A stretch of DNA of 64,000 nucleotides from an uncultured Devosia sp. (GTDB taxonomy: Bacteria; Pseudomonadota; Alphaproteobacteria; Rhizobiales; Devosiaceae), in NCBI RefSeq assembly GCF_946479885.1, contig NZ_CAMLHM010000001.1, forward strand, positions 310,001 to 374,000, read 5' to 3'. Position numbers and translations under genes: made by a program. Below the pieces are notes generated by a model. The model saw only the letters and a program-made list of their open reading frames with translations. It did not search any database and was not told the origin of the DNA. Below, one piece after another: positions 8,340-16,567 of the stretch. The number at the start of each line of letters is the position of its first letter. The first letter of the stretch is position 1.

Positions 8340-9079
8340 CACGCAGCCTCCTTAGCCCCGGTAATGAGTGCAGTAACTTCCTCGGGCGAGGAGCTGGCGA
8401 TGGCTTTGTCGGCCACCTTGGTGCCACGACGCATGACGATGACGCGCTCACAGACAGCGAAGACGTCGGGCATGCGGTGGGAAATCAGGATGACGGCGAT
8501 GCCGGCATCCTTGAGACGATGAATGAGGCTGAGCACCTCTGCCACCTGGCGAACCGAGATGGCTGCGGTCGGCTCGTCCATCAGCACGAGCTTGGCATCG
8601 GAGAGGCGCGTCCGCGCAATGGCGACGGCCTGCCGCTGGCCGCCCGACATCTGGCGCACATAGTCGCCGGCCCGCGTTTCCGACTTGAGCTCGGCAAAGA
8701 GCTCCGAGGCGCGCGCGTTCATGGCGTTGTGGCGCAGGAAGCGGAATGGCCCGATATTGTACTTGAGCTCACGGCCCAGGAAGATGTTCTCGGCGGCCGT
8801 CAGGTTATCGGCGAGCGCCAGATCCTGATAGACGGTCTCGATGCCCAGCTTGCGGGCTTCGCCCGGGCTGCCGATATCGGCCGTGACGCCGTCAAACGTC
8901 AGTTTGCCGCCTGTCGGGTGATAGATGCCGGAGATGATCTTGACCAAAGTCGACTTGCCGGCACCGTTGTCGCCCATAAGGCCGACAACCTCGCCCGGCT
9001 GAATGTCGAAGCTCACATCAGACAGTGCTCGGATGGCGCCAAATTCCTTTGTCACGCCTTCCAGTTTCAGTAGCGCCAA
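8339..9079 (-). CDS. Sugar ABC transporter ATP-binding protein, single domain
   Basis: This 246-residue ATPase powers the CUT2 importer. Walker A is GDNGAGKST (about 36-44), the signature is MSGGQRQAVAIAR (about 144-156), Walker B is LVLMDEPTAA, and the H-loop is ISHRMPDV. Most CUT2 ATPases are tandem-domain proteins of about 500 residues. This one has a single domain, as in the FrcA fructose importer of rhizobia. It is the first gene of the operon; its promoter should lie in 9080-9250. Confidence 0.88.
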   Translation of the reverse strand: MALLKLEGVTKEFGAIRALSDVSFDIQPGEVVGLMGDNGAGKSTLVKIISGIYHPTGGKLTFDGVTADIGSPGEARKLGIETVYQDLALADNLTAAENIFLGRELKYNIGPFRFLRHNAMNARASELFAELKSETRAGDYVRQMSGGQRQAVAIARTRLSDAKLVLMDEPTAAISVRQVAEVLSLIHRLKDAGIAVILISHRMPDVFAVCERVIVMRRGTKVADKAIASSSPEEVTALITGAKEAA

Positions 9080-9580
9080 GTAGTATCCTCCTTACCGGCG
9101 TAGACGCTGCAACATCCATCCCGGCGCCGCGCGTCTGGCGCGGACAACCGGCCGACGCAACTCTGCGCGGCGGGATAGCGTTCAGCGATGTAGGCGATCC
9201 TCCCAGATCGGCATGAATACAGCAGAGATTGAAAAGTAATACAATATCATATTTGTTCTATTTTTTCGATTGTCGGTCGAAATCCACCGCAATGCGGATG
9301 TGGCGCCAATTCTGAGACGCCAAGAGCGCTCCTGTCGACGCTGCCAAAGCGTTCTTCGGGCTGCAACCACTCAAGTTGCGACGCCTCCCCAGCGGATTGA
9401 TTGCCACGACCTGAAGTGTCATTCGCCGTTCACATGAGCATGATTTATGGGCTGCGAGGCCGATCACGGTCTCGTTTTGTGTTCACTTGAACATCCCCTT
9501 TGCCAAATGAACATCGCGTTGCTACGAATTGGCAATGCGAGGACGGAGATCCTTTGCTCAAAAACAGGAGGAACGACCCC
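9080..9580. other. Divergent intergenic region, CUT2 operon / ugp operon
   Basis: No gene is visible in these 501 bases. The middle (about 9215-9285) is strikingly AT-rich for this genome and probably holds the minus-strand promoter of the CUT2 operon. The right part (9427-9513) carries repeated TGTTCA/TGAACA half-sites upstream of ugpB, listed separately. Confidence 0.6.
9427..9513 (+). promoter_or_regulatory. Array of TGTTCA/TGAACA sites before ugpB, candidate operator
   Basis: A perfect dyad TGTTCA-CT-TGAACA lies at 9480-9493. A related imperfect copy, CGTTCA-CA-TGAGCA, is at 9427-9440, and an extra half-site TGAACA at 9508-9513. The half-sites resemble the ends of the E. coli GlpR operator (TGTTCG...CGAACA). 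The DeoR/GlpR-type repressor at the end of this operon is the natural candidate to bind. The link is inferred from similarity and position. Confidence 0.45.
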
Positions 9581-10909
9581 ATGAAGAAACTAGGACTGCT
9601 GCTGTCGACGGCCTTGGTCGCAGCGCTCGCCCATGCTCCCCAGGTTGCCGCGCAGACCGAAATCGCCTGGTGGCACGCCATGGATGCCGAGCTGGGCAAG
9701 AAGCTCGAGGACATCGCGACCGGCTTCAACGAGAGCCAGACCGAATACAAGATCGTCCCCACCTACAAGGGCACCTATCCCGAGACGCTGACCGCCGCCA
9801 TCGCGGCCTTCCGCGCCAATGAGCAGCCCGCCATCGTCCAGGTGTTCGAAGTGGGTACCGGCACCATGATGGCCGCCAAGGGCGCGGTCTATCCGGTCTA
9901 CCAGCTCATGGCCGACAATGGCGAAGCCTGGGATCCGAGCGGGTTCCTGGCCCCGGTAACCGGCTACTATTCCGACGTCGACGGCAACATCCTGTCCATG
10001 CCGTTCAACTCGTCCACCCCGATCATGTACTACAACAAGGACGTGTTCGAGAAAGCCGGCCTCGACCCCGAAACGCCGCCCAAGACCTGGGCCGAACTGG
10101 AAACCATGGGTCGCCAGATCATGGAATCGGGCGCCGCGCCCTGTGCGCTGAGCAGCGCCTGGATCACCTGGATCCAGACCGAGAATCTCTCGGCCATCCA
10201 CGACGTACCCTTCGGCACGCTCGACAACGGCTTTGGTGGCCTCGCCACCGAGTTCACCTTCAATGGCCCGCTGCAGGTCAAGCACTGGGACAATCTCAAG
10301 AAGTGGGCTGACGAAGGCTTCTTCCAGTATGGCGGTCCTGGTGGCGGCGCCGATGCCGCTCCCAAGTTCTATGCCCAGGAATGCGCGATCTTCATGAACT
10401 CTTCGGCTGGACGCGCTGGCGTCATCAACAATGCCAAGGACTTCAAGGTCGGCTTCGCGCCCCTGCCCTATTACGACGACGAGATCACCGAACCCAAGAA
10501 CTCGATCATCGGCGGCGCTACCCTGTGGACGCTGAACGGCAAGGATCCTGAAGTCTACAAGGGCGTCGCCCAGTTCTTCACCTACCTGAGCCAGCCTGAA
10601 GTCCAGGCTGCCTGGCACCAGGCGACCGGCTACCTGCCGATCACCAATGCTGCCTACGATCTGGGCAAGTCGCAGGACTATTATGCGCAGAACCCAGGCT
10701 CGGATATCGCCATCCAGCAGATTACCCGCGGTACGCCGACGGCCAATTCCAAGGGCATTCGCTTCGGCAACCTGACCCAGGCACGCGCCGTCGTGGATGA
10801 AGAGTTCGAAGCCTTGCTGGCCGGTTCCAAGACCGCCCAGGAAGCGCTGGATTCAGCCGTCGAACGCGGCAACCAGATCCTGCGCGACTTCGAAGCCGCC
10901 AACCAGTAG
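9581..10909 (+). CDS. ugpB: sn-glycerol-3-phosphate ABC transporter binding protein UgpB
   Basis: This periplasmic receptor binds glycerol-3-phosphate or glycerophosphodiesters. The 442-residue product starts at ATG 9581, after AGGAGGA, with a signal peptide ending PQVAAQ. It aligns along its length with E. coli Ugp[100 protein letters not shown] and [13 protein letters not shown]. It opens the ugpBAECQ operon in the same gene order as E. coli. A perfect 11-bp stem-loop after the stop may stabilise the ugpB part of the mRNA. Confidence 0.95.
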   Translation: MKKLGLLLSTALVAALAHAPQVAAQTEIAWWHAMDAELGKKLEDIATGFNESQTEYKIVPTYKGTYPETLTAAIAAFRANEQPAIVQVFEVGTGTMMAAKGAVYPVYQLMADNGEAWDPSGFLAPVTGYYSDVDGNILSMPFNSSTPIMYYNKDVFEKAGLDPETPPKTWAELETMGRQIMESGAAPCALSSAWITWIQTENLSAIHDVPFGTLDNGFGGLATEFTFNGPLQVKHWDNLKKWADEGFFQYGGPGGGADAAPKFYAQECAIFMNSSAGRAGVINNAKDFKVGFAPLPYYDDEITEPKNSIIGGATLWTLNGKDPEVYKGVAQFFTYLSQPEVQAAWHQATGYLPITNAAYDLGKSQDYYAQNPGSDIAIQQITRGTPTANSKGIRFGNLTQARAVVDEEFEALLAGSKTAQEALDSAVERGNQILRDFEAANQ

Positions 10910-10927
10910 GCCATCGGCCCCAAGCCA

Positions 10928-10954
10928 GCTCCACCCTCCGCGCGAGGGTGGAGC
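10928..10954 (+). repeat. Stem-loop between ugpB and ugpA
   Basis: GCTCCACCCTC (10928-10938) pairs perfectly with GAGGGTGGAGC (10944-10954) around loop CGCGC. No U-run follows. Such hairpins after a binding-protein gene are known to protect the upstream mRNA from 3' exonucleases, giving more binding protein than permease. That role is inferred here. Confidence 0.6.
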
Positions 10955-11016
10955 ATGAGCGCAGACCGCGACGCGACAGCAATGCTGCGCCGGAGCGGCA
11001 CAGAACGAGGCGGAGC

Positions 11017-11901
11017 ATGCAGGCCAAGCGAACTGTCTTCCCCAACAAGATACTCCCCTACATGCTGCTCATCCCGCAGCTTGCCGTGACCCTGATCTTC
11101 TTCATCTGGCCGGCGCTGCAGGCCGTCAAATCCTCGTTCGAGCGCGAGGATCCGTTCGGCTTCAAGACCAGTTTCGTGTGGTTCGAGAATTACCGCCGGC
11201 TGTTCATCGACCCGCGCTATCTGAGCTCGGTCGGCAAGACGGCCATCTTCGCGATCAGCGTCACGCTGCTCTCGATGTCGATCTCGCTGATCCTTGCCGT
11301 CTGCGTAAACCGGCTGCTGCGCACCAACAGGCTCTACACCACCATGCTGGTGTGGCCCTATGCGGTGGCGCCGGTCGTGGTGGGCATATTGTGGTGGTTC
11401 ATGTTCAACCCCACCATCGGCATCGCACCCTATATGCTGCGCGCCGTGGGCATCAGCTGGAACCATCGGGTCGACGGCGTCGACGCCATGGTCCTTGTCG
11501 TCATCGCGGCGAGCTGGAAACAGATCTCCTACAATTTCCTGTTCTTCGTCGCCGGGCTGCAATCGGTACCGCAATCGCTGATCGAGGCCGCCGCCATCGA
11601 TGGCGCGGGACCGTTCAAGCGCTTCTGGACCATCGTCTTTCCGCTGCTGGCGCCGACCACCTTCTTCCTCCTGATCGTCAACATCAACTACGCCATGTTC
11701 GACACGTTCGGCATCATCGACGCCACCACCCAGGGCGGCCCGGCCCAGGCGACCAATACGCTGGTCTACAAGGTTTATACCGACGGCTTTCTCGGGCTGA
11801 ACATCGGTTCATCGTCCGCCCAGTCGGTGGTGCTGATGATCGTGGTTATCGCCCTCACCGCCATCCAGTTCCGCTTTGTCGAGCGACGGATCCAGTATTA
11901 G
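11017..11901 (+). CDS. ugpA: Glycerol-3-phosphate ABC transporter permease UgpA
   Basis: This inner-membrane permease (MalF-like, BPD_transp_1) forms half of the Ugp channel. It has 294 residues, close to E. coli UgpA. The start is ATG 11017, after a GAGGCGGAG ribosome site and just before [20 protein letters not shown]; a longer upstream frame lacks support. Six membrane helices are visible. The EAA loop reads [20 protein letters not shown] at about 191-210 and would contact UgpC. It is followed after 12 bp by ugpE. Confidence 0.93.
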   Translation: MQAKRTVFPNKILPYMLLIPQLAVTLIFFIWPALQAVKSSFEREDPFGFKTSFVWFENYRRLFIDPRYLSSVGKTAIFAISVTLLSMSISLILAVCVNRLLRTNRLYTTMLVWPYAVAPVVVGILWWFMFNPTIGIAPYMLRAVGISWNHRVDGVDAMVLVVIAASWKQISYNFLFFVAGLQSVPQSLIEAAAIDGAGPFKRFWTIVFPLLAPTTFFLLIVNINYAMFDTFGIIDATTQGGPAQATNTLVYKVYTDGFLGLNIGSSSAQSVVLMIVVIALTAIQFRFVERRIQY

Positions 11902-11913
11902 GGAGCGGCCAGA

Positions 11914-12762
11914 ATGATCGAAAACAGACCCTTCCTCGCCTTCCTCACCCACCTGGTGCTGATCATCGGCGTCGTGATCGTGGTGTTCCCGGTCTATATC
12001 GCCTTCATCGCCTCGACCCATGGCAGCGGCGATTTCATGCGGGGCCTGGTGCCCCTGCTGCCTGGCCCGCACATGATCGAGAACTACAGCTTCATGCTCA
12101 ATGAGGGTATTTCGAGCGCCGGTGCGCCGCCGCTCTCGATCATGCTGCTCAATTCGCTGGTGATGGCGATCTCGATCGCCGTGGGCAAGATCATCATTTC
12201 GATCCTATCCGCCTATGCCATCGTGTTCTTCAAGTTCCCGTTCCGGCTACTGGCGTTCTGGATCATCTTCATCACGCTGATGCTGCCGGTCGAAGTGCGC
12301 ATCATCCCCACTTTCAAGGTGGTGTCGGACCTGGGGATGCTCAATTCCTATCCGGGCCTGATCATTCCGCTGATCGCTTCAGCCACCGCCACGTTCCTGT
12401 TCCGCCAGTTCTTCCTCACCGTGCCCGATGAGCTGATGGAAGCGGCACGCGTCGACGGCGCGGGACCGATGAAGTTCTTCCGCGATATCCTCTTGCCGCT
12501 CAGCCGGACCAATATCGCGGCCCTGTTCGTCATCCTCTTCATCTATGGCTGGGTGCAGTATCTGTGGCCGCTGCTGGTGACCACCGACAGCAAATATTAC
12601 ACCGTGGTCATGGGCATCAAACGGCTGGCGGCCACCGCCGATGCCGAGCCGCAATGGAACTTCGTCATGGCCGCCGTGATGCTGGCCATGCTGCCCCCCG
12701 TCCTCGTCGTCATCCTGATGCAGCGCCTGTTCGTCAAAGGCCTGGTCGAAACCGAGAAATAA
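11914..12762 (+). CDS. ugpE: Glycerol-3-phosphate ABC transporter permease UgpE
   Basis: This is the second, MalG-like permease subunit of the Ugp importer. It has 282 residues with six hydrophobic helices, a periplasmic loop that includes [15 protein letters not shown], and the EAA loop [20 protein letters not shown] near residues 173-192. The ending [13 protein letters not shown] is typical for UgpE. It sits between ugpA and ugpC with short gaps, so one transcript is likely. Confidence 0.93.
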   Translation: MIENRPFLAFLTHLVLIIGVVIVVFPVYIAFIASTHGSGDFMRGLVPLLPGPHMIENYSFMLNEGISSAGAPPLSIMLLNSLVMAISIAVGKIIISILSAYAIVFFKFPFRLLAFWIIFITLMLPVEVRIIPTFKVVSDLGMLNSYPGLIIPLIASATATFLFRQFFLTVPDELMEAARVDGAGPMKFFRDILLPLSRTNIAALFVILFIYGWVQYLWPLLVTTDSKYYTVVMGIKRLAATADAEPQWNFVMAAVMLAMLPPVLVVILMQRLFVKGLVETEK

Positions 12763-12767
12763 GCACC

Positions 12768-13808
12768 ATGGCAAGTATCGACATCACGGGCGTCAAGAAG
12801 GTCTATGCCGGCGGAGTCACCGCCATCCACAACCTCGACCTGGCCATACCGGACGGGGAGTTGGTGGTGCTGGTCGGTCCTTCCGGCTGCGGCAAGTCCA
12901 CCCTGCTGCGGATGATCGCCGGGCTTGAGGCGATCAGCGAGGGCACCATCGCCATCGACGGCACGGTGGTCAACACCAAGGAGCCGGCCGAGCGCGACAT
13001 TGCCATGGTGTTCCAGAATTATGCGCTCTACCCGCATATGACGGTGCGCGGGAACCTGGAATACGGGCTGAAAAACCGAGGGACGCCACGCGACGAGATC
13101 GACCGCCGGGTCAACGAGGCCGCACGCATCCTCGAAATCGCGCCCTTCCTCGATCGTCGTCCGCGCCAGCTTTCCGGCGGGCAACGCCAGCGCGTCGCCA
13201 TGGGCCGCGCCATTGTGCGCCAGCCCAAGGCCTTCCTGTTCGACGAACCGCTGAGCAACCTCGACGCCAAACTTCGCGGTCAGATGCGCATCGAAATCAA
13301 GCGCCTGCAGCGGAACCTGGCGACAACCAGCGTCTATGTCACCCATGACCAGCTCGAGGCCATGACTCTGGCCGACCGGCTGGTGGTGATGAATGCCGGA
13401 CGCATCGAGCAGGTCGGGGCGCCGCTGGCGCTGTATGAACGGCCGGCCACCTTGTTCGTCGCCGGCTTCATCGGCTCACCGCCGATGAACCTGATCGAGA
13501 TCGACTACCTGCGCGACAAGGGCACGTTGACCCTGCCCGAGGGCACCGACCTCGTCGGCATTCGCCCCGATACGATCCAGTTGGCGCCGCCAGAGGATCC
13601 GCATCTGGCGCTCAAGGCCACCGTCGAGCTCTATGAGCCGATCGGCGGCGAGAGCCACCTGCATATGCGGCTCGATGGCAGCGAGCAATTGATCGTGGCC
13701 GCCGTGCCGGCGCGGACGGCAGTTACCGAGGGTGCACAGGCCGCGCTATATGTGAGCATGGCCGACCTGCATCCATTCAACAGGGAAACGGGGCGCCGCA
13801 CTGACTGA
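12768..13808 (+). CDS. ugpC: Glycerol-3-phosphate ABC transporter ATPase UgpC
   Basis: This cytoplasmic ATPase drives Ugp import. Its 346 residues show Walker [10 protein letters not shown] (about 37-45), Q-loop [11 protein letters not shown], signature [14 protein letters not shown], Walker [12 protein letters not shown] and H-loop [15 protein letters not shown]. The C-terminal MalK-type OB domain is present ([19 protein letters not shown]). The ATG at 12768 gives the usual [13 protein letters not shown] start; a longer in-frame extension reads over ugpE and is rejected. It lies 5 bp after ugpE. Confidence 0.94.
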   Translation: MASIDITGVKKVYAGGVTAIHNLDLAIPDGELVVLVGPSGCGKSTLLRMIAGLEAISEGTIAIDGTVVNTKEPAERDIAMVFQNYALYPHMTVRGNLEYGLKNRGTPRDEIDRRVNEAARILEIAPFLDRRPRQLSGGQRQRVAMGRAIVRQPKAFLFDEPLSNLDAKLRGQMRIEIKRLQRNLATTSVYVTHDQLEAMTLADRLVVMNAGRIEQVGAPLALYERPATLFVAGFIGSPPMNLIEIDYLRDKGTLTLPEGTDLVGIRPDTIQLAPPEDPHLALKATVELYEPIGGESHLHMRLDGSEQLIVAAVPARTAVTEGAQAALYVSMADLHPFNRETGRRTD

Positions 13809-13839
13809 CACTGGGCGTCACCAGGGGACAGAACAAAAA

Positions 13840-14580
13840 ATGACCAGAAGCCAACCTCGGACCACCGAGGACGTTCAAGCGCATCGCGGCGCCTCCGCGG
13901 TGGCGCCTGAAAACACTATTGCCGCCTTTCGCGCCGCGCGCGACCAGGGCGCCACCTGGGTGGAGCTCGACGTGGCCTTGCTGGCCGACGGTACGCCGGT
14001 GGTGATCCACGACGTAACGCTGGACCGAACCACGTCGGGCAAGGGCTCGGTCGGGGACATCCGTGCCTCGGACCTCGCCGGGCTCGATGCCGGTGGATGG
14101 TTCGGGCCGCAGTTTGCGGGCGAGAGGCTATCCACGCTGCCAGAGGTGCTGACCGCGCTCGGGGAGCTCGGCATCAACGTCAATGTCGAGATCAAGCAGC
14201 ATGCCCATCACAAATCGCTCGACCAACTGGCCGAGACAGTGCATGCGTGCCTCCGCGCCCGACCGCCGGGCGTGCGGGTGATGATCTCCAGTTTCGACGC
14301 GGAATGCCTCAAGGCCATGCACAGGCTAGACCCAAGTTACGAGCTTGCCATGCTGTGGAGCGACCTGCCCGCGGACTGGCTCGACATCGTGGCCGCGATC
14401 CCGGCACGCGCGGTACACTTGGACTATCGGGCCCTGAGCTTCAATGTGCTCGACCGGGCCCGCGAGCGGGGCATCGTCGTTCGCGTCTGGACCTGCAACG
14501 ACCCGGCCCAGATCGAGCCGTTCTGGGGCGCGGGGCTGGGCGGCGTCATCTCCGACAACCCTCGCCTTTTCCTCGAGTGA
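13840..14580 (+). CDS. ugpQ: Glycerophosphodiester phosphodiesterase UgpQ
   Basis: This cytoplasmic enzyme hydrolyses glycerophosphodiesters that enter through Ugp, giving glycerol-3-phosphate and an alcohol. The 246 residues carry the GDPD motifs: HRGASAVAPENT (catalytic His and Glu region, about 14-25), VELDVALLADGTPVVIHD (about 44-61, with the ExD metal ligands and second His), VNVEIKQ, and the final RVWTCND ... GVISDNP. Its position right after ugpC matches the E. coli operon. The GlpR-like repressor follows after 3 bp. Confidence 0.92.
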   Translation: MTRSQPRTTEDVQAHRGASAVAPENTIAAFRAARDQGATWVELDVALLADGTPVVIHDVTLDRTTSGKGSVGDIRASDLAGLDAGGWFGPQFAGERLSTLPEVLTALGELGINVNVEIKQHAHHKSLDQLAETVHACLRARPPGVRVMISSFDAECLKAMHRLDPSYELAMLWSDLPADWLDIVAAIPARAVHLDYRALSFNVLDRARERGIVVRVWTCNDPAQIEPFWGAGLGGVISDNPRLFLE

Positions 14581-14583
14581 GCC

Positions 14584-15369
14584 ATGGACCCCAGGCTTTC
14601 GGAGCGACAGAACGATATTCTCGCGCGGATCGGGGCGCGGGGTGCGCAACAGATTGATCGCCTGGCGCTCGACTATGGCCTGACCACGCAGAGCATAAGG
14701 CGCGACATCAATGCCCTGTGTGCGCTCGGTTTGGCGCGGCGGCTGCATGGCGGGGTCGATCTACCGGTGTTGCCGCAGAACACCTCGATCAGTGCGCGTG
14801 CCGGCCTGCACGGCCTGGCCAAGCGGCTGATCGCCGCGCGGGTAGCGCAGGACATCCCCAATGGCTCCACCGTGTTCATGGGGATCGGCACCACGGTTCG
14901 CTTCACCGCCGAGGCCCTGCGTGGCCATAGCGGCCTGACCGTGGTCACCAACAATGTCGATGTCGCGCTGATCCTGGGCGAGGCAGAGGGCGTCGAGATG
15001 CATCTGGTGGGCGGCGTGTGGCGACCCAATGACCGCGACCTCGTCGGCCCCGAAGCCATCCGCTACTTCGAGAGGTTTCACGCCACCCATGCCGTGGTCG
15101 GCGCGGGCGGGCTGCATCCCACCAGTGGCGCGCTCGACTTCAGCTACGGGGATGCGCAGATCACCAATGCCATCCTGCAGAATTCGCGCACGCGCTACCT
15201 GGCCGTCGATGCCAGCAAATGGCGGGGCACAGCGGCGGTGCGGGTTGCGCCATTTTCCGCTTTTACCCACTTCGTCACCGACGTGATGCCCGCCGAGCAT
15301 GACCATGAAGTCAGCCTGGCAGAAAGCGGGGTGCAGGTCGTGGTCTGTGGCTTGCCGGGCGGGGACTGA
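14584..15369 (+). CDS. DeoR/GlpR-family transcriptional repressor
   Basis: This 261-residue regulator has an N-terminal DeoR helix-turn-helix (LSERQNDILARIGARGAQQI at about 5-24, then TTQSIRRDINALCALGLARR) and a C-terminal sugar-phosphate sensor domain with MGIGTTVRFTAEALRG, VVTNNVDVALIL, GGVWRPNDRDLVGPEA and YLAVDASKW. Regulators of this type respond to phosphorylated sugars. Placed 3 bp after ugpQ, it probably senses glycerol-3-phosphate and controls ugp, perhaps through the TGTTCA/TGAACA sites upstream of ugpB. The assignment to GlpR is by family and context. Confidence 0.88.
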   Translation: MDPRLSERQNDILARIGARGAQQIDRLALDYGLTTQSIRRDINALCALGLARRLHGGVDLPVLPQNTSISARAGLHGLAKRLIAARVAQDIPNGSTVFMGIGTTVRFTAEALRGHSGLTVVTNNVDVALILGEAEGVEMHLVGGVWRPNDRDLVGPEAIRYFERFHATHAVVGAGGLHPTSGALDFSYGDAQITNAILQNSRTRYLAVDASKWRGTAAVRVAPFSAFTHFVTDVMPAEHDHEVSLAESGVQVVVCGLPGGD

Positions 15370-15497
15370 CAGCGCCCGCATGCCGCGCCGACCCGTCCCT
15401 GGTTGGCTCATGCTGCCGCCGTCGTTCGATGCGTATTAGCAGTTGAGCTTTGCGCGTAGCTGTGGCATTTGAAGCGCGGAAAACCTTTTCCCAGCCA

Positions 15498-16541
15498 ATG
15501 AGCCCTGACGTGGATGATGACCGCTATCCCCTGCGCGCTACCATTCGCGATGTTGCGCAGCGGGCTGGCGTATCGATCGGCACCGCGTCCAAGGCGCTCA
15601 ACGACAATGGCCGCCTCAAGACGGAAACGCGGGAGCGGGTGATCGCGGCGGCGCAGGAACTGGGCTTCCGGCCCAATTCGCTGGCGCAGAGCCTGCACCG
15701 CACAAGGTCCATGACGGTGGGCGTGCTGTCGACCGACAGCTTCGGGCGTTTCGCCTTCCCGATCATCGAAGCGCTGGAGGAACGGCTGGCCGAGCACGGC
15801 ATCGCCATCTTCATGTGCAATGCCACAGACGATCCGGCACGCGAGAAACAGCATCTGGACCAGTTGCTGGGGAAACGGATCGATGGCTTGCTGGTGACAG
15901 GGCGGCGGATGGACAAGCGTCCACCGGTAGCCGTGCCCGGCCAGACCATGCCTGTTATCTACGTGTTCTCGCAGGCCGATGACCCTGAAGCGCTATGCCT
16001 GTTGCCCGACGACTATGGTGGGGCCCTGCTGGGCGTGCAGCACCTGGCGGGCATCGGTCGCAAGCGGATCGCCCATGTCACGGGTCCGGAGAGCTTCGAG
16101 GCGGTCGCACTGCGCCACCGCGGCTACCGCGACGCGCTGGCCGCAGCCGGATTGCATGAAATCGACGGCTATTATCTCAACGGCAAATGGTCGGAAGCGT
16201 GGGGACGCGAGGCGGTGGCCAGCCTGTTCGACGGCAAGGCCGAGGTGCCCGACGCCCTGTTCTGCGGCAATGACCAGATTGCGCGCGGCGTGACCGATGC
16301 CCTGCGCGAACGCGGCGTGACCGTGCCCGACCAGGTGGCCGTGGTGGGCTTTGACAATTGGGATGTGATGACGCTGGCGGCCCGTCCGCCGCTCAGCAGC
16401 ATCGACATGAACCTGCGCGAACTCGGCCAGCTGGCCGGCGAACGCCTGATCTCAATGATCGCCGGCGAGCGCCTCAAGGGCGTCGAAAGGCTGCCCTGTT
16501 CCTTGGTCGTGCGGCAGTCGTCCGACCCCAAGCAATCCTGA
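15498..16541 (+). CDS. LacI-family transcriptional regulator
   Basis: This 347-residue repressor-type regulator has the LacI helix-turn-helix TIRDVAQRAGVSIGTASKAL (about 15-34) and hinge RPNSLAQSLH, then a periplasmic-binding-protein-like sensor domain (VGVLSTDSFGRFAFPIIEAL, HVTGPESF, PDALFCGNDQIARG, GFDNWDVMTLAARPPLSSID). The ATG at 15498 is preferred over an upstream TTG (15450), although its ribosome site is weak. The GH127 gene starts 26 bp downstream on the same strand, so it probably controls that arabinosidase in response to an arabinose-containing sugar. Confidence 0.88.
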   Translation: MSPDVDDDRYPLRATIRDVAQRAGVSIGTASKALNDNGRLKTETRERVIAAAQELGFRPNSLAQSLHRTRSMTVGVLSTDSFGRFAFPIIEALEERLAEHGIAIFMCNATDDPAREKQHLDQLLGKRIDGLLVTGRRMDKRPPVAVPGQTMPVIYVFSQADDPEALCLLPDDYGGALLGVQHLAGIGRKRIAHVTGPESFEAVALRHRGYRDALAAAGLHEIDGYYLNGKWSEAWGREAVASLFDGKAEVPDALFCGNDQIARGVTDALRERGVTVPDQVAVVGFDNWDVMTLAARPPLSSIDMNLRELGQLAGERLISMIAGERLKGVERLPCSLVVRQSSDPKQS

Positions 16542-16567
16542 CAATAAAGACTACTGGAGGAGCTCCG

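Noticed and set aside
9400..9440. Possible Pho box upstream of ugpB (GTGTCAT...CGTTCAC)
   Set aside because: Only the first half-site is close to the CTGTCAT consensus; the second matches about 4 of 7. The TGTTCA dyads explain the region better.
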